NCBI RefSeq assembly: GCF_020103695.1
Contig: NZ_JAHXBF010000020.1
Coordinates: 1 to 64,000, forward strand
Direction: 5' to 3'
DNA length: 64,000 nt
From: Hyalangium versicolor
GTDB lineage: Bacteria > Myxococcota > Myxococcia > Myxococcales > Myxococcaceae
Made by a program: the position numbers and the translations under genes. The number at the start of each line of letters is the position of its first letter. Within the stretch, counting starts at the first letter, position 1. This document shows, in pieces, positions 1 through 8,760 of this stretch. The notes beneath the pieces are model-generated. The model had not been told where the DNA came from, made no database searches, and worked only from the letters and a program-made list of their open reading frames with translations.

Positions 1-112
1 TCGGCCCTGCGCACTCTTGGCGCTGTCGGCTTGGGCGGAGAACTGCTCTGAAATCGCCGGGTGGTTCACTGGTCCTCGGTGATCTCGGTGGAACTGGTTC
101 ACCCCGACCTCG

Positions 113-376
113 GTGGCGACAGTTGAACGGATCCGCCACAGCTCCCAGATATTGGAGCTGCGGAGCAGGGGAAGACTCCCGCTGCGTGCCATCGACGCGG
201 TGATCACGGATCCCGAGCCGACGTTCTCCGTGGCAGTCGCAGGTCCGCGCTTCCTGGAGGATGTTGTCGGGCAGACGAACACAGGCCGGATCTTCAATCG
301 GATGGTCTCCGCCGTGGACGGGGCGGGAGATATCCCCACTACCCTGGAGAGTCTTCGGGAGGCGGAGGGGGCGTGA
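113..376 (+). CDS. small protein of unknown function, 87 aa
   Basis: Not recognised. The reading frame starts at a GTG, because the same frame is closed upstream by a TGA near position 80. Codon third positions are mostly G or C, as in the neighbouring genes, which supports real coding. The protein is short, mixed in charge, with no signal peptide, membrane segment or metal motif. It lies in the same frame and 39 bases ahead of the large OTU-like gene, so the two are probably cotranscribed, and it could be a partner, chaperone or immunity factor for it; that is only a guess from position. An upstream frame ends at position 51 and may be the tail of a gene outside the window. Confidence 0.4.
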   Translation: MATVERIRHSSQILELRSRGRLPLRAIDAVITDPEPTFSVAVAGPRFLEDVVGQTNTGRIFNRMVSAVDGAGDIPTTLESLREAEGA

Positions 377-415
377 GAGACTGTCTCTTCACCGGGTGCG
401 TGGAGGGAGGCCTCG

Positions 416-3400
416 ATGCAGGTGCAACTCGTGTTCAAGGAGACGCCGATTGGCGACTTCACCCGCAAGGTGAACCTGGGCTCCCGAGGTCTGGAGGTCG
501 AGCTGGATGACGCCCTCTCGAGTCTGTCCCTGCAGGGGAAGATTCCCAAGTGCTCCAAGCTCAGCCGCATCCGCAACTCGGAGGGAGCGGATCTCTCCCC
601 CTCGGCATCGCTTGTCGCCATCTTCGGTGCACGGACCCCATCGCCAGAGGTCTGGGTGAACTGCGTCTGGACGACTCAGGATCCCAAGGCGTGGGCGCAA
701 TTCAGCAAGCCGGTCGTGGCGGACGAGCCGCCTCCCCAGCCCGTGCGGAGTGTGGTCATCCATGTGCCGGCGATGAAGGCGACCACCCGCCAGTCCGTCG
801 CCGCGAGCTCGCAGGGCCCCTTGGACCCGATGTCCCGGATCTTCGAGCTCATCGGCGGACTCGCGGCGAAGACCCTCACCCAGGAGATCGCGTCGTCGCG
901 CCTCGAAGAGCTTCTGCAGGACCCAGCCGCCCAGAAGCTCACGGGGAATGACCGTCAGGCCTTCGATGACGCCGTTCGAAACGTCCGGACCTTGTACGGG
1001 CTCTCGCCCTCACGCTTTGGGAACGGGGGAGGGGGAGGGGCCGCCATCACTCCCGAGATGATCGCCGCCTATCGGAGCGATCTCATGGACATGAACCAGT
1101 CGGTCTGGGGTGGCTGGATGGAGGCCGATGCTGCGGCCCATGAGCTGAACCTGAGCGCGACCATCCACCACGATGGACTCCCCAATCGCCCCATGATTGC
1201 CCGCGTCGGTCCCGCGAACGGCCGCGCCGAGAGACTGGTCTACAATGGCGTTCACTACCGCGCGTGGCCGCAAACGAGCCTTGTACCCATCGAGAACGAT
1301 GGAGGTGGCCACTGTCTCTACTACTCACTCCTTCGGCTCGCGGGGCGACCCATCTCGGCCCTCGAGGTCGGAAATCTTCGGCGGCAGGTCAACACCCGGT
1401 TGAGCGACGCTCAGATCCGCCACTGCCTGAGCCTCCTGCGGTTCGAGAACAACCAGGCGGCGTTCGTCGGTAAGGCCCTGGGCAAGGAGTTCCACAAGCC
1501 TTCCGGCCGGCCGGTGTCGAGCCCGAGCCCGAGCCAGCCGAAGACGACGAGCTCCAGCCCTCTCCGGGGACATGTCACCCGTCCGGGGTACTGGGAGTGC
1601 GGCTGCATGGGGCCCGGCAGCGAGCTGCACCTGGACATCGAGCAGTGCGATACCTGCGGTCTGTGGCGCCCGGAGGGCGCTTGGAAGCCGGTGCCCCTGC
1701 TCGCGCGCACCACCCTCGTGCCCTCCATGGAGGTGCGCGGCGAGCCCGAGGCCAGGCCCTGGACGGGGCGCGTGCCACCTCCCATTCCCTCCCGTCCCTC
1801 CTCCATCTCCCTGCCGACGCTCGAGAAGTGGAAGGAGGACTCCTCCGTCAAGAAGCACTTCCGCTCGCAGAGTTCGATCGGCAAGGTGGACACCGCCCTG
1901 GGCGATTGGTGGAAGGCGTTCTCCAAGGGCGACAAGCCAGGGTGCCTGGCGGGCCTGGATGCGCTGGAGAAGGCACTCCAGCACTACATCACCTGGCAAA
2001 AGAACAAGCATTACGCCGCCTGGCGCCTCACGAGCCGCGAGCCCAGCAAGCGGGTGCCTGCCGCGGAGCGACTCTTGGGGCTGCTGCCGACGGTGCGCGG
2101 TGAGCTCGCGACGTGGGACCACCCCCTCAGCCCGGCCACCCGGAGCGGGAACTCCGGGCACGGCGGCCTGCTGGAGATCGATCCCCATTCGATCGCCGCG
2201 CTGCGCGGGGTGGAGTCGGGCTCGTTGCTTCGGATCGACGCCTCCGTCTCGGAGAAGGCGGACGCGCTGGCCATCGACAACGGGTTCGAGCAAGGACTGG
2301 TCCTACCGGACGCACGGGAACCCTCCCCACCGCCGCTGTCCGTCGCGGAAGCCATGAAGAAGCTCATGGCCGCCTCGAAGAAGGACCCCAAGGCGCTGCG
2401 GAAGGCGATAGCCGCCTCCCACCTGTACATCCTGAGCGGAGGCCGCTACGACAAGGACTTCTCGGGGGCCGACTTCTTCTTCGACTACGCCGGTACGTCC
2501 GAGTCGGCGATCTCCGCGGTCGCGGCCACCATCGACGCCAGCCTCCAGAACGCCGCCGATTCGTCCGCGGGCCCGATGGCCTTCCTGACGACAAGCGACT
2601 GGACGCTCGGCCCAGAGTGCATCCTCGGGCTCATGACGATCGCGCAGACATTCCGGGCGATCTACCAGGGCAAGCTCGGGGATACGAAGGTGAAGGCCGC
2701 CCTGAACCTGGTGAAGGCTGGCGCCAACGTGGCGAAGTCCGGGGCGACCATGGCGAACGCCATCGCCAACATGGTGCACGGCCCGGGCACGCAGGCCGCG
2801 ACGGCCGTCGGCACGGTGGCTCAGCTGGTGGCGGCACCTGCGGGGCTGGTTTCCGGAGTTCTCTCGCTCTACGGCGAGCATGAGGAGCTCTCCCGGCTCT
2901 CCAGCGTCTCCGAGACGCTCGGCGGGCGGCTGGATCAACTGATGGCGCTCGATCGCAAGACGTTCGTGACCCTTGCGCTCACTCCGGGTGTCCCGTACCT
3001 GATCGGGAAGATCAACGGGAAGCTCGGCAAGATGAAGCTGCGCTCCAAGGCCTCCATCGCCGGTGCCTCCGTTTGCACCGCCGGCAGCGCCTTCACGACC
3101 TTGACCCTCTTTGGGGTGATGAACTGCTGGAACCCCGCGGGCTGGGTGGCCGTCGGCACCGGACTGGTCGTCGCCACGGTGTCGTTAGGCTACAAGCCGG
3201 CTCGGCGGCTCTACAAACAGAACAAGCTGGACCGCCAGAGGGGTGAGAACGTGTTCATCCCCTCGTGGCTGAAGACGACGGGAGACTGGCACCGCTTCCG
3301 GGTCGCGGACCTGGTGCTCAGGGCGTCGCTGTTGGATCCCTCGCTCAGTGAGAGCGAGTGGACCGCGGGGCAGGCGCTCGCCTGGGTGTTGTTCGGCGGT

Positions 3401-3499
3401 GCCAACTATGCGTCCGCCTGCGCGACGGCGGTGACCCTGGGCTATCCCGGGATCATGCGGCTGTTGAAGACCTGCGAGCTGCCCGTCGACGGGGCTTGA
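416..3499 (+). CDS. large multidomain toxin-like protein with OTU-like cysteine protease signature, 1027 aa
   Basis: No family assigned with certainty. Residues 1-95 form a compact, beta-rich N-terminal unit. Residues 203-208 are a Gly run. Residues 277-281 (NGVHY) followed by 295-304 (DGGGHCLYYS) resemble the His and Cys motifs of OTU-type cysteine proteases; the His motif comes before the Cys (C300), as in permuted forms of that fold. Residues 395-414 hold a CxC...CxxC set (C395, C397, C411, C414) like a small zinc ribbon, next to Pro/Ser-rich linkers. From about 760 onward the protein is Ala/Gly-rich with hydrophobic stretches (about 795-820 and 882-925) that could insert in a membrane. 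There is no signal peptide. The combination suggests a secreted or contact-delivered effector; this is inference. Confidence 0.6.
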   Translation: MQVQLVFKETPIGDFTRKVNLGSRGLEVELDDALSSLSLQGKIPKCSKLSRIRNSEGADLSPSASLVAIFGARTPSPEVWVNCVWTTQDPKAWAQFSKPVVADEPPPQPVRSVVIHVPAMKATTRQSVAASSQGPLDPMSRIFELIGGLAAKTLTQEIASSRLEELLQDPAAQKLTGNDRQAFDDAVRNVRTLYGLSPSRFGNGGGGGAAITPEMIAAYRSDLMDMNQSVWGGWMEADAAAHELNLSATIHHDGLPNRPMIARVGPANGRAERLVYNGVHYRAWPQTSLVPIENDGGGHCLYYSLLRLAGRPISALEVGNLRRQVNTRLSDAQIRHCLSLLRFENNQAAFVGKALGKEFHKPSGRPVSSPSPSQPKTTSSSPLRGHVTRPGYWECGCMGPGSELHLDIEQCDTCGLWRPEGAWKPVPLLARTTLVPSMEVRGEPEARPWTGRVPPPIPSRPSSISLPTLEKWKEDSSVKKHFRSQSSIGKVDTALGDWWKAFSKGDKPGCLAGLDALEKALQHYITWQKNKHYAAWRLTSREPSKRVPAAERLLGLLPTVRGELATWDHPLSPATRSGNSGHGGLLEIDPHSIAALRGVESGSLLRIDASVSEKADALAIDNGFEQGLVLPDAREPSPPPLSVAEAMKKLMAASKKDPKALRKAIAASHLYILSGGRYDKDFSGADFFFDYAGTSESAISAVAATIDASLQNAADSSAGPMAFLTTSDWTLGPECILGLMTIAQTFRAIYQGKLGDTKVKAALNLVKAGANVAKSGATMANAIANMVHGPGTQAATAVGTVAQLVAAPAGLVSGVLSLYGEHEELSRLSSVSETLGGRLDQLMALDRKTFVTLALTPGVPYLIGKINGKLGKMKLRSKASIAGASVCTAGSAFTTLTLFGVMNCWNPAGWVAVGTGLVVATVSLGYKPARRLYKQNKLDRQRGENVFIPSWLKTTGDWHRFRVADLVLRASLLDPSLSESEWTAGQALAWVLFGGANYASACATAVTLGYPGIMRLLKTCELPVDGA

Positions 3500-3559
3500 G
3501 GGGAAGGGTTCTCTCCGCGTTGCTGGCGCTGTGACGAGTCGGCTCATGATTGACAACAA

Positions 3560-3595
3560 GGAGGGGCCAGAAGCCCTCTGGCTTCCAGCCCCTCC
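3560..3595. terminator. bidirectional hairpin terminator between convergent genes
   Basis: A 16-base arm at 3560-3575 pairs with 3580-3595 across a 4-base loop, with two adjacent mismatches in the stem. It lies between the stop of the OTU-like gene and the stop of the VWA gene, the expected place for a shared terminator. There is no T tract, as is common in very GC-rich genomes. Confidence 0.6.
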
Positions 3596-3622
3596 CGGGT
3601 TACCGCTCCGTGCTCCGACGTA

Positions 3623-5560
3623 CTACCTGTTCAGCGAGCTATCCGCCGTCGCAGCAGCGCTGAGCACCGAACCACCGCCGCTCAGGCTCTCCACGAAGTA
3701 GTAGTAGGTGACGCCCTTGCTGTTGCGGTCGGTGAAGCGCACCGCCTCCGTCTCCGTGGACTTGCTGGCGTCCACTTCGCCAATCGGCGTGGCCGCGGCG
3801 GCGTCCGTGCTGGGGCCGCGGTAGATGCGGTAGGCCTTGTGGTGAGCCGCGTGCGGCCAGGTCAGCTCCACCAGCCCATCGGTCGTGCGCTGTGCACCCA
3901 ACTCCACCGCGAAGGGCCTGGCGGTCGGGCTCAGCACGGTCACGTCGTAGAGCACTCCGCCCACGTCCTTCTGCTCCCGGGTGTCGAGCTCGTAGACCTG
4001 GAGCGGGAAGTTGCCCGTGGCGCCACTGGACAGGAACGTCAGCGTGAGCCGCTCGTCCAGCGTCGCGTCGGTCAGGAGCCCGCGCAGCGCTCCGCCCTTG
4101 GGGCTGATGTACAGCGTGGTGCCCTGGGCCCCCTCGATGCCATCAGCCTTGCCGCCGTTGGCCTTCCACAGATCGTAGATCTTGGTGCTGAGCGTCAGCG
4201 CGATGGTGCCCGGGAACGGAGCCACCGTCGGCTTGAACACCAGGTCCGTCGCGCGGCCCGGCACCGGACGCACGTTGTAGGTGGTGGTCACCGTGCCACC
4301 GGACACCACGCGGAGGATGTCGATGTTGTGCCAGGCGATGTTGTTGTTCTGCCGCGTGTTGTTCACCACGTTCGAGCCGATCAGCTCCGGGAACGTCATC
4401 GGATCGCCCGCGGACACCCAGCGCGCCAGCAGGCAGTAGTGGCCAGCGCCCGGCATGTTGTCCCACTTGATGCGCACCTCGCGGTCCTCACCGGTCGTCA
4501 GGAACAGGCCATGCTCCACCTTGATGAGCTGCCAACTGCCCGGCCAGGTCGAGTTGCCGCCCGAGGGCAGGTAGTACACGTACAGCGAGCCGCTGATGGG
4601 GCCCGGGGGACGCATCGGGCCGTGGTTGCGCAGGGTGACGAAGATGTGGTTGTTCGTCGTGCCAGCGACGGGGTTGGTGCCCGGATAGGCGCAACTGGTG
4701 GGGCTGTTGCAGACCTTGATGTCGGGGCTCATGTAGATGGAGGGGGCGGTGCCCGGCTCGAAGCCCAGGTCCGCGGCGTCATCGCGCATGTAGACGTCCG
4801 AGGCGGTGCGGCAGCCGCTCAGGAAGTCTCGCACGGCCTGGGGCAGATCCGAGCCATTGGGCAGCGTCTGGCGGTAGAGCCCATGCGAGACGTTGGCGTA
4901 GTTCTGCATGATGCTCACCACGGTGGCGTTCGGCGTACCGGAGGTGGGCACGTACACGGCGTGGATGGCGATGCCCTGATTGAAGGCATCCAGCGCCTGG
5001 GCATTGGCCAGCGCGTTGCTGGTATAGGCGTCGTTGAAGCCACCGGGCAGGTTGTCGGTGATGAGCACGATGAACTTGCGGGCCCCCGTACGCCAGATGC
5101 CGGAGAAGGCGCCAGTCTGGTTCGTGCGCGAGAGGATGTTGTGGATGACGGTGTTGAGGGCCTCGTCGGAGGCCTCGGGCGCGTTGTTGCCCCCTGAAGC
5201 CGTCAGGTTGTTGATGGACGTCTGCATGGCCGCGTCATTGCCCACGGCCAGGTTCTGCACGACGGTGACGGTGTCCTTGAAGGTCACCAGTCCCAGCCGG
5301 TAATCGATGGACGAGGCCTGGATCTGCGCCAACAGCGTGGGGAAGGACGCCTTGAAGGCAGCCAATGAGCTGCCCATGCTGCCGGTGTCGTCGATGGCGA
5401 ACACCACGTCGATGGGGCCGCAATCGCACGGATCCACTTCGGCGGGGACTGCGAGCTCGGCCCTGTCCGCTGCCAGTGCCTGCGTGGCGACGAACAAGCA
5501 GAGAAGGGCGCCGAGCGGCACACGGGTCATGCGAGGCCAGAGCGTGTCTCTCTTCGACAT
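3623..5560 (-). CDS. secreted von Willebrand factor A domain protein, 645 aa
   Basis: A signal peptide (hydrophobic segment around residues 15-30 ending in ALAA) precedes a VWA domain. The metal-ion-dependent adhesion site begins DDTGSM near residue 57, after the strand DVVFAI, and the domain runs to about residue 250. The middle part is beta-rich with CARDB-like stretches, and the last 90 residues read as a fibronectin type III-like module (LTWPHAAHHKAYRIYRG). VWA domains bind protein ligands through a divalent metal, so an extracellular or cell-surface adhesive role is likely. The ATG at 5560 has a strong AGGAGG seven bases upstream. The gene is monocistronic, convergent with its left neighbour and divergent from the membrane protein to the right. 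Confidence 0.85.
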   Translation of the reverse strand: MSKRDTLWPRMTRVPLGALLCLFVATQALAADRAELAVPAEVDPCDCGPIDVVFAIDDTGSMGSSLAAFKASFPTLLAQIQASSIDYRLGLVTFKDTVTVVQNLAVGNDAAMQTSINNLTASGGNNAPEASDEALNTVIHNILSRTNQTGAFSGIWRTGARKFIVLITDNLPGGFNDAYTSNALANAQALDAFNQGIAIHAVYVPTSGTPNATVVSIMQNYANVSHGLYRQTLPNGSDLPQAVRDFLSGCRTASDVYMRDDAADLGFEPGTAPSIYMSPDIKVCNSPTSCAYPGTNPVAGTTNNHIFVTLRNHGPMRPPGPISGSLYVYYLPSGGNSTWPGSWQLIKVEHGLFLTTGEDREVRIKWDNMPGAGHYCLLARWVSAGDPMTFPELIGSNVVNNTRQNNNIAWHNIDILRVVSGGTVTTTYNVRPVPGRATDLVFKPTVAPFPGTIALTLSTKIYDLWKANGGKADGIEGAQGTTLYISPKGGALRGLLTDATLDERLTLTFLSSGATGNFPLQVYELDTREQKDVGGVLYDVTVLSPTARPFAVELGAQRTTDGLVELTWPHAAHHKAYRIYRGPSTDAAAATPIGEVDASKSTETEAVRFTDRNSKGVTYYYFVESLSGGGSVLSAAATADSSLNR

Positions 5561-5805
5561 GTGGAACCTCCTGGGGTGAGGGGCTGTCCCTCCCGTGAAG
5601 CAGGGTTGCCTCGCGGCGGGGACGTCCCCCTCGAAGCAGGAACCGAGCCAGCCTCGCCACAGGCCTGCTCTCAGAGCGGGGAGTGTTCAGGCGCTGTGGA
5701 CAGGGCGGCAACAAGGCTCGAGGGCTGCGTTGCCTGGCTGGCAACAGCGGCGGGCCGAGGGGCGCGTTGATAGCCCCCATCGTCGGTGGTACACGCTCGG
5801 CCACG

Positions 5806-7809
5806 ATGAGGCCCCTCGAAGAGACGACGCGCGCTCCCGCCGAGGCCCGTGCCGCGACGTGGGCTCGGGTGCTCGGAGGGGCAGGGGCCCTCCTCTTCTT
5901 CGGCCTGCTCGTCGCTCGCAGCACCCAGGTGCTCAACCCGCAGACGCAACAGGTGCCCCTCTACAACTCGGATTGCGCCATCCCGGTGATCATGTGCAAC
6001 GCCCCGGGGTGGAGCTTCTTCGACTACTACTATTATGGGCAGGATCGGTTCGGCTCCTGGCCCTTCCTCGCCGCGCGCGTCGTCAACCACCTCTTCGGCT
6101 TCACCTGGACGTACCTGCACCTGCACGCATGGCTCACCGCATGGCTGCTCGGGGGCGCCTTTGTCATGGGCGCGCTCAGCCGTGGCTTCCGTGTGCTCGG
6201 GGCCGGCCTGTACACCGCCGTCCTCCTCGCGGATACGCCGCTGCGTGCCGTCCTCTTCGAGCTCGCCCAGGTGTACCCCTGGCAGATGACGATGCTGCTC
6301 CTCTCCTGGTGGAGCCTGCGGCGGGACAATGAGCAGGTGGTGGAGCACGAAGGCCGTCCCATTCCCCGCCGCGCGGTCCGCCTCTTCCGCGCACGCTCCT
6401 TCCTGCTGTCCTTCGTCTCCGTCTGGACGTCCACCGTGAGCGGTCCGCTCCTGCTCATTCTTGCCTGCGTGGAGGCCGTGCGTGCGCGCCTGCTGGCCCC
6501 GGAGCTCTTTGCCGGCCGCCGCTTCTGGCGCCGCTTCGGTGGGGCCGTGCTGGTCATCCTCGCGGCCGTCGTGGTGGAGCGGAGCATTCGCTTCGGCTAC
6601 CTGGACTTCGCCAGGCACCGGTTCGGCCAGCGGGGCACCACGCTCCTCAGCATCGATTGGGAGTTCCTGGGGCAGAACGCTCGCATCACGGTGGACAACC
6701 TGATGCTCCCTTCGTTCTTCCCGTGGCTTGCCGCCGGGATGGTGGGCGCCTGTGTGTCCGCTGTGTTCCTGTGGCGCACGCTGCGCGCTCGTAGCTCGCG
6801 GGAGGCCGTGCTGCTGGAGGGCGCGGTGCTCGTACTGGCCACCTGGCTCCTCGCCGCCGCGCATGTGGTGCTGCTCACGGTGATCAACCACGTGCGCCTC
6901 AATGACTACGCCACTCGCTACTTCGCGCCCCTGTTCCTCTTCGGCTGCTTCAGCGGGGCGCTCGCGGTAGCGCTCGCTGTCGGGTTGGTGCCGGGCCTGT
7001 CTCGCCTGCGCCCGCATGTGCTCGCCGGGCTGGGCATCATCGCGCTGGCAGGGGGCGCGTGGGCTCTGCCTGCGCCGATGCCCAACCCGGACTTCTTCGA
7101 GCTGGAGTCCACCGCCCGCCGCCTCGAGCAGCGCAAGCCCGGAGCGCCGCTGCTCGGTGACTACTGGAGCACCTATGTCACCCGGTCGCTTCAGGGGGAA
7201 GGCGCGCTCCTCCCCGTACCGCACGAGCATGAGTACCGGCGCACCGTGTGGTGGGAGCGTGAGATGAAGAAGCACCCCGAGGTGGTGGTGGCGCACCGGG
7301 ATTTTCCCGCCTCGGGTACCGCAGAGGCTCCCGAACCCTGGATCTTCCAGTACGGCACTCTCCTGCGCCTGGTGCAGCCTCGCTGGGACACGGGCGCCGG
7401 ACGGACGTTCTCCCTCTATCGCAATGCGAATACCGAGGGCGTGCCGCACTCCGTGGAGCTGGCGCTCGCCGATTGGAACCTGTGTACTCCCGGCTCCTCC
7501 GTCACGCTGAGCTTCGCCCCTTGCGCGAAGGCCTTGGTGCTGGTGGCCATCAATGGCGCCAACCCAGCGGTGACGATCACCGCGGAGCCTCTGATCGTCG
7601 AGGGTTCGGGCACTCCGCCCGCGCCTCGGACGCTGAGGCAGGTGGACCGGTTGCTCAGCGGGGGGTTGGACGGAGGCGGGGCGAGGCTGCGCGGCGTGCG
7701 CCTCTCCGTCTCTGACGGGCGCACCGGCAAGCCCACCGACTGGATCTGCCATGCCGAAACCAGCTTCGTGTTCGACGCCGCGGAGGCGGAGTGGGGGAGT
7801 TCTCGATGA
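5806..7809 (+). CDS. polytopic membrane protein, glycosyltransferase-like, 667 aa
   Basis: A highly hydrophobic protein with about ten membrane-spanning segments in the first 440 residues, and a soluble C-terminal part of about 200 residues that would face the periplasm. A short DYYYYGQDR stretch after the first membrane segment is in a periplasmic-loop position. This layout resembles GT-C type polyprenol-linked glycosyltransferases, but I see no decisive catalytic motif, so the assignment is tentative. The ATG at 5806 is preferred over the upstream start at 5683, which would add 41 non-hydrophobic residues. The stop overlaps the start of the FkbM methyltransferase (ATGA), so the two are translationally coupled and probably act on the same glycan or surface molecule. 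Confidence 0.7.
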   Translation: MRPLEETTRAPAEARAATWARVLGGAGALLFFGLLVARSTQVLNPQTQQVPLYNSDCAIPVIMCNAPGWSFFDYYYYGQDRFGSWPFLAARVVNHLFGFTWTYLHLHAWLTAWLLGGAFVMGALSRGFRVLGAGLYTAVLLADTPLRAVLFELAQVYPWQMTMLLLSWWSLRRDNEQVVEHEGRPIPRRAVRLFRARSFLLSFVSVWTSTVSGPLLLILACVEAVRARLLAPELFAGRRFWRRFGGAVLVILAAVVVERSIRFGYLDFARHRFGQRGTTLLSIDWEFLGQNARITVDNLMLPSFFPWLAAGMVGACVSAVFLWRTLRARSSREAVLLEGAVLVLATWLLAAAHVVLLTVINHVRLNDYATRYFAPLFLFGCFSGALAVALAVGLVPGLSRLRPHVLAGLGIIALAGGAWALPAPMPNPDFFELESTARRLEQRKPGAPLLGDYWSTYVTRSLQGEGALLPVPHEHEYRRTVWWEREMKKHPEVVVAHRDFPASGTAEAPEPWIFQYGTLLRLVQPRWDTGAGRTFSLYRNANTEGVPHSVELALADWNLCTPGSSVTLSFAPCAKALVLVAINGANPAVTITAEPLIVEGSGTPPAPRTLRQVDRLLSGGLDGGGARLRGVRLSVSDGRTGKPTDWICHAETSFVFDAAEAEWGSSR

Positions 7810-8717
7810 GCCGTTCCCCGTTGACCCGGTTGGCTCCGGATGCCCCGCTGCTCCACCGGCTCTTTCATGAACTGGCCACCTGGCGCCTGCGCCGCTCGCA
7901 GACCTATTGGAAGCTGGCGCAGCAATGGGTGAAGGCTCCTTCGTCCGCCACGCTCCTCGTCAACGGGCAGCACCGGCTGTCCCTGCGCCTGGGCGATCTC
8001 GCGGAGCGGAGCATCTACCAGGGTGTCTACGAGCAGACCGAGATGCTCATCGCCTCCCGGCTCGTGGACCCGGGAGGCCACTGCCTCGATATCGGCGCCA
8101 ACATCGGCCTGTACTCGGTGCTGCTCGCGTCGCTCTGTGGACCCCAGGGCCGCGTCGTCTCCTTCGAGCCCTCTCCGCCTGTGCGCGAGCGGTTGCTCGC
8201 CAACACCCGCGAGCTGTCTCAAGTCACGGTGCTGCCCTTTGCCCTCGGAGATAGCCCCGGCCAGCTCCAACTGGAGCGCTTCCAGGGCAACGAAGGGCTC
8301 GCCACCCTGCGCAAGTCGGGCTGGGATGTGATCGAGACCATCCCCGTTGAGGTCCGCAGGCTCGATGACGTCCCCGAGGTCCACGCGCTCGGTCCCATCG
8401 ATCTGCTGAAGATTGACGTGGAGGGCTGGGAGCCCCAGGTCTTCGCGGGCGCTCCGGAGCTGCTGCGCTCCGGCCGCATCCGGGCCGCGCTCATCGAGGT
8501 GACCCCCGACTTCGTCCGGCCCGACTATCTGGAGCCGCTCTTTCCCCAGGAGCAGTACGCCCTCTTCAAGGTGCGCTCGCTGCCTTCTCGGACGCGGCTG
8601 CGGCTGCGCCCCGTTCTGCTCCCGGTGGAGCTGCGAACGCTGGACAACACCCAGTTCAACCTGCTGGCGATTCGTCGCGAGCGCATTGGCCGTGTCGCGG
8701 ATCTTCTGGCCAGGTGA
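7806..8717 (+). CDS. FkbM family SAM-dependent methyltransferase, 303 aa
   Basis: The SAM-binding motif I reads CLDIGANIGLYS near residue 95, followed by the acidic strand end VVSFEPSP; the later IDLLKIDVEGWE segment is the hallmark of FkbM methyltransferases. Family members commonly O-methylate sugars or other hydroxyl groups. It starts inside the last codons of the preceding membrane protein gene (ATG at 7806 overlapping TGA), which favours a joint role in modifying an exported glycan or lipid. A start 15 bases earlier is possible but breaks the overlap. No signal peptide; the protein should be cytoplasmic. Confidence 0.88.
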   Translation: MSRSPLTRLAPDAPLLHRLFHELATWRLRRSQTYWKLAQQWVKAPSSATLLVNGQHRLSLRLGDLAERSIYQGVYEQTEMLIASRLVDPGGHCLDIGANIGLYSVLLASLCGPQGRVVSFEPSPPVRERLLANTRELSQVTVLPFALGDSPGQLQLERFQGNEGLATLRKSGWDVIETIPVEVRRLDDVPEVHALGPIDLLKIDVEGWEPQVFAGAPELLRSGRIRAALIEVTPDFVRPDYLEPLFPQEQYALFKVRSLPSRTRLRLRPVLLPVELRTLDNTQFNLLAIRRERIGRVADLLAR

Positions 8718-8760
8718 AGGACAGCGCCGCACGTATCCCGTGTAGGCTCCAGGAATCGAC

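Noticed and set aside
3839..5197. 452-codon open frame on the plus strand
   Set aside because: Shadow of the VWA protein gene, composed mainly of Arg, Gly, Val and His.
5671..7752. 693-codon open frame on the minus strand
   Set aside because: Shadow of the membrane protein gene; low-complexity charged translation and no motif.
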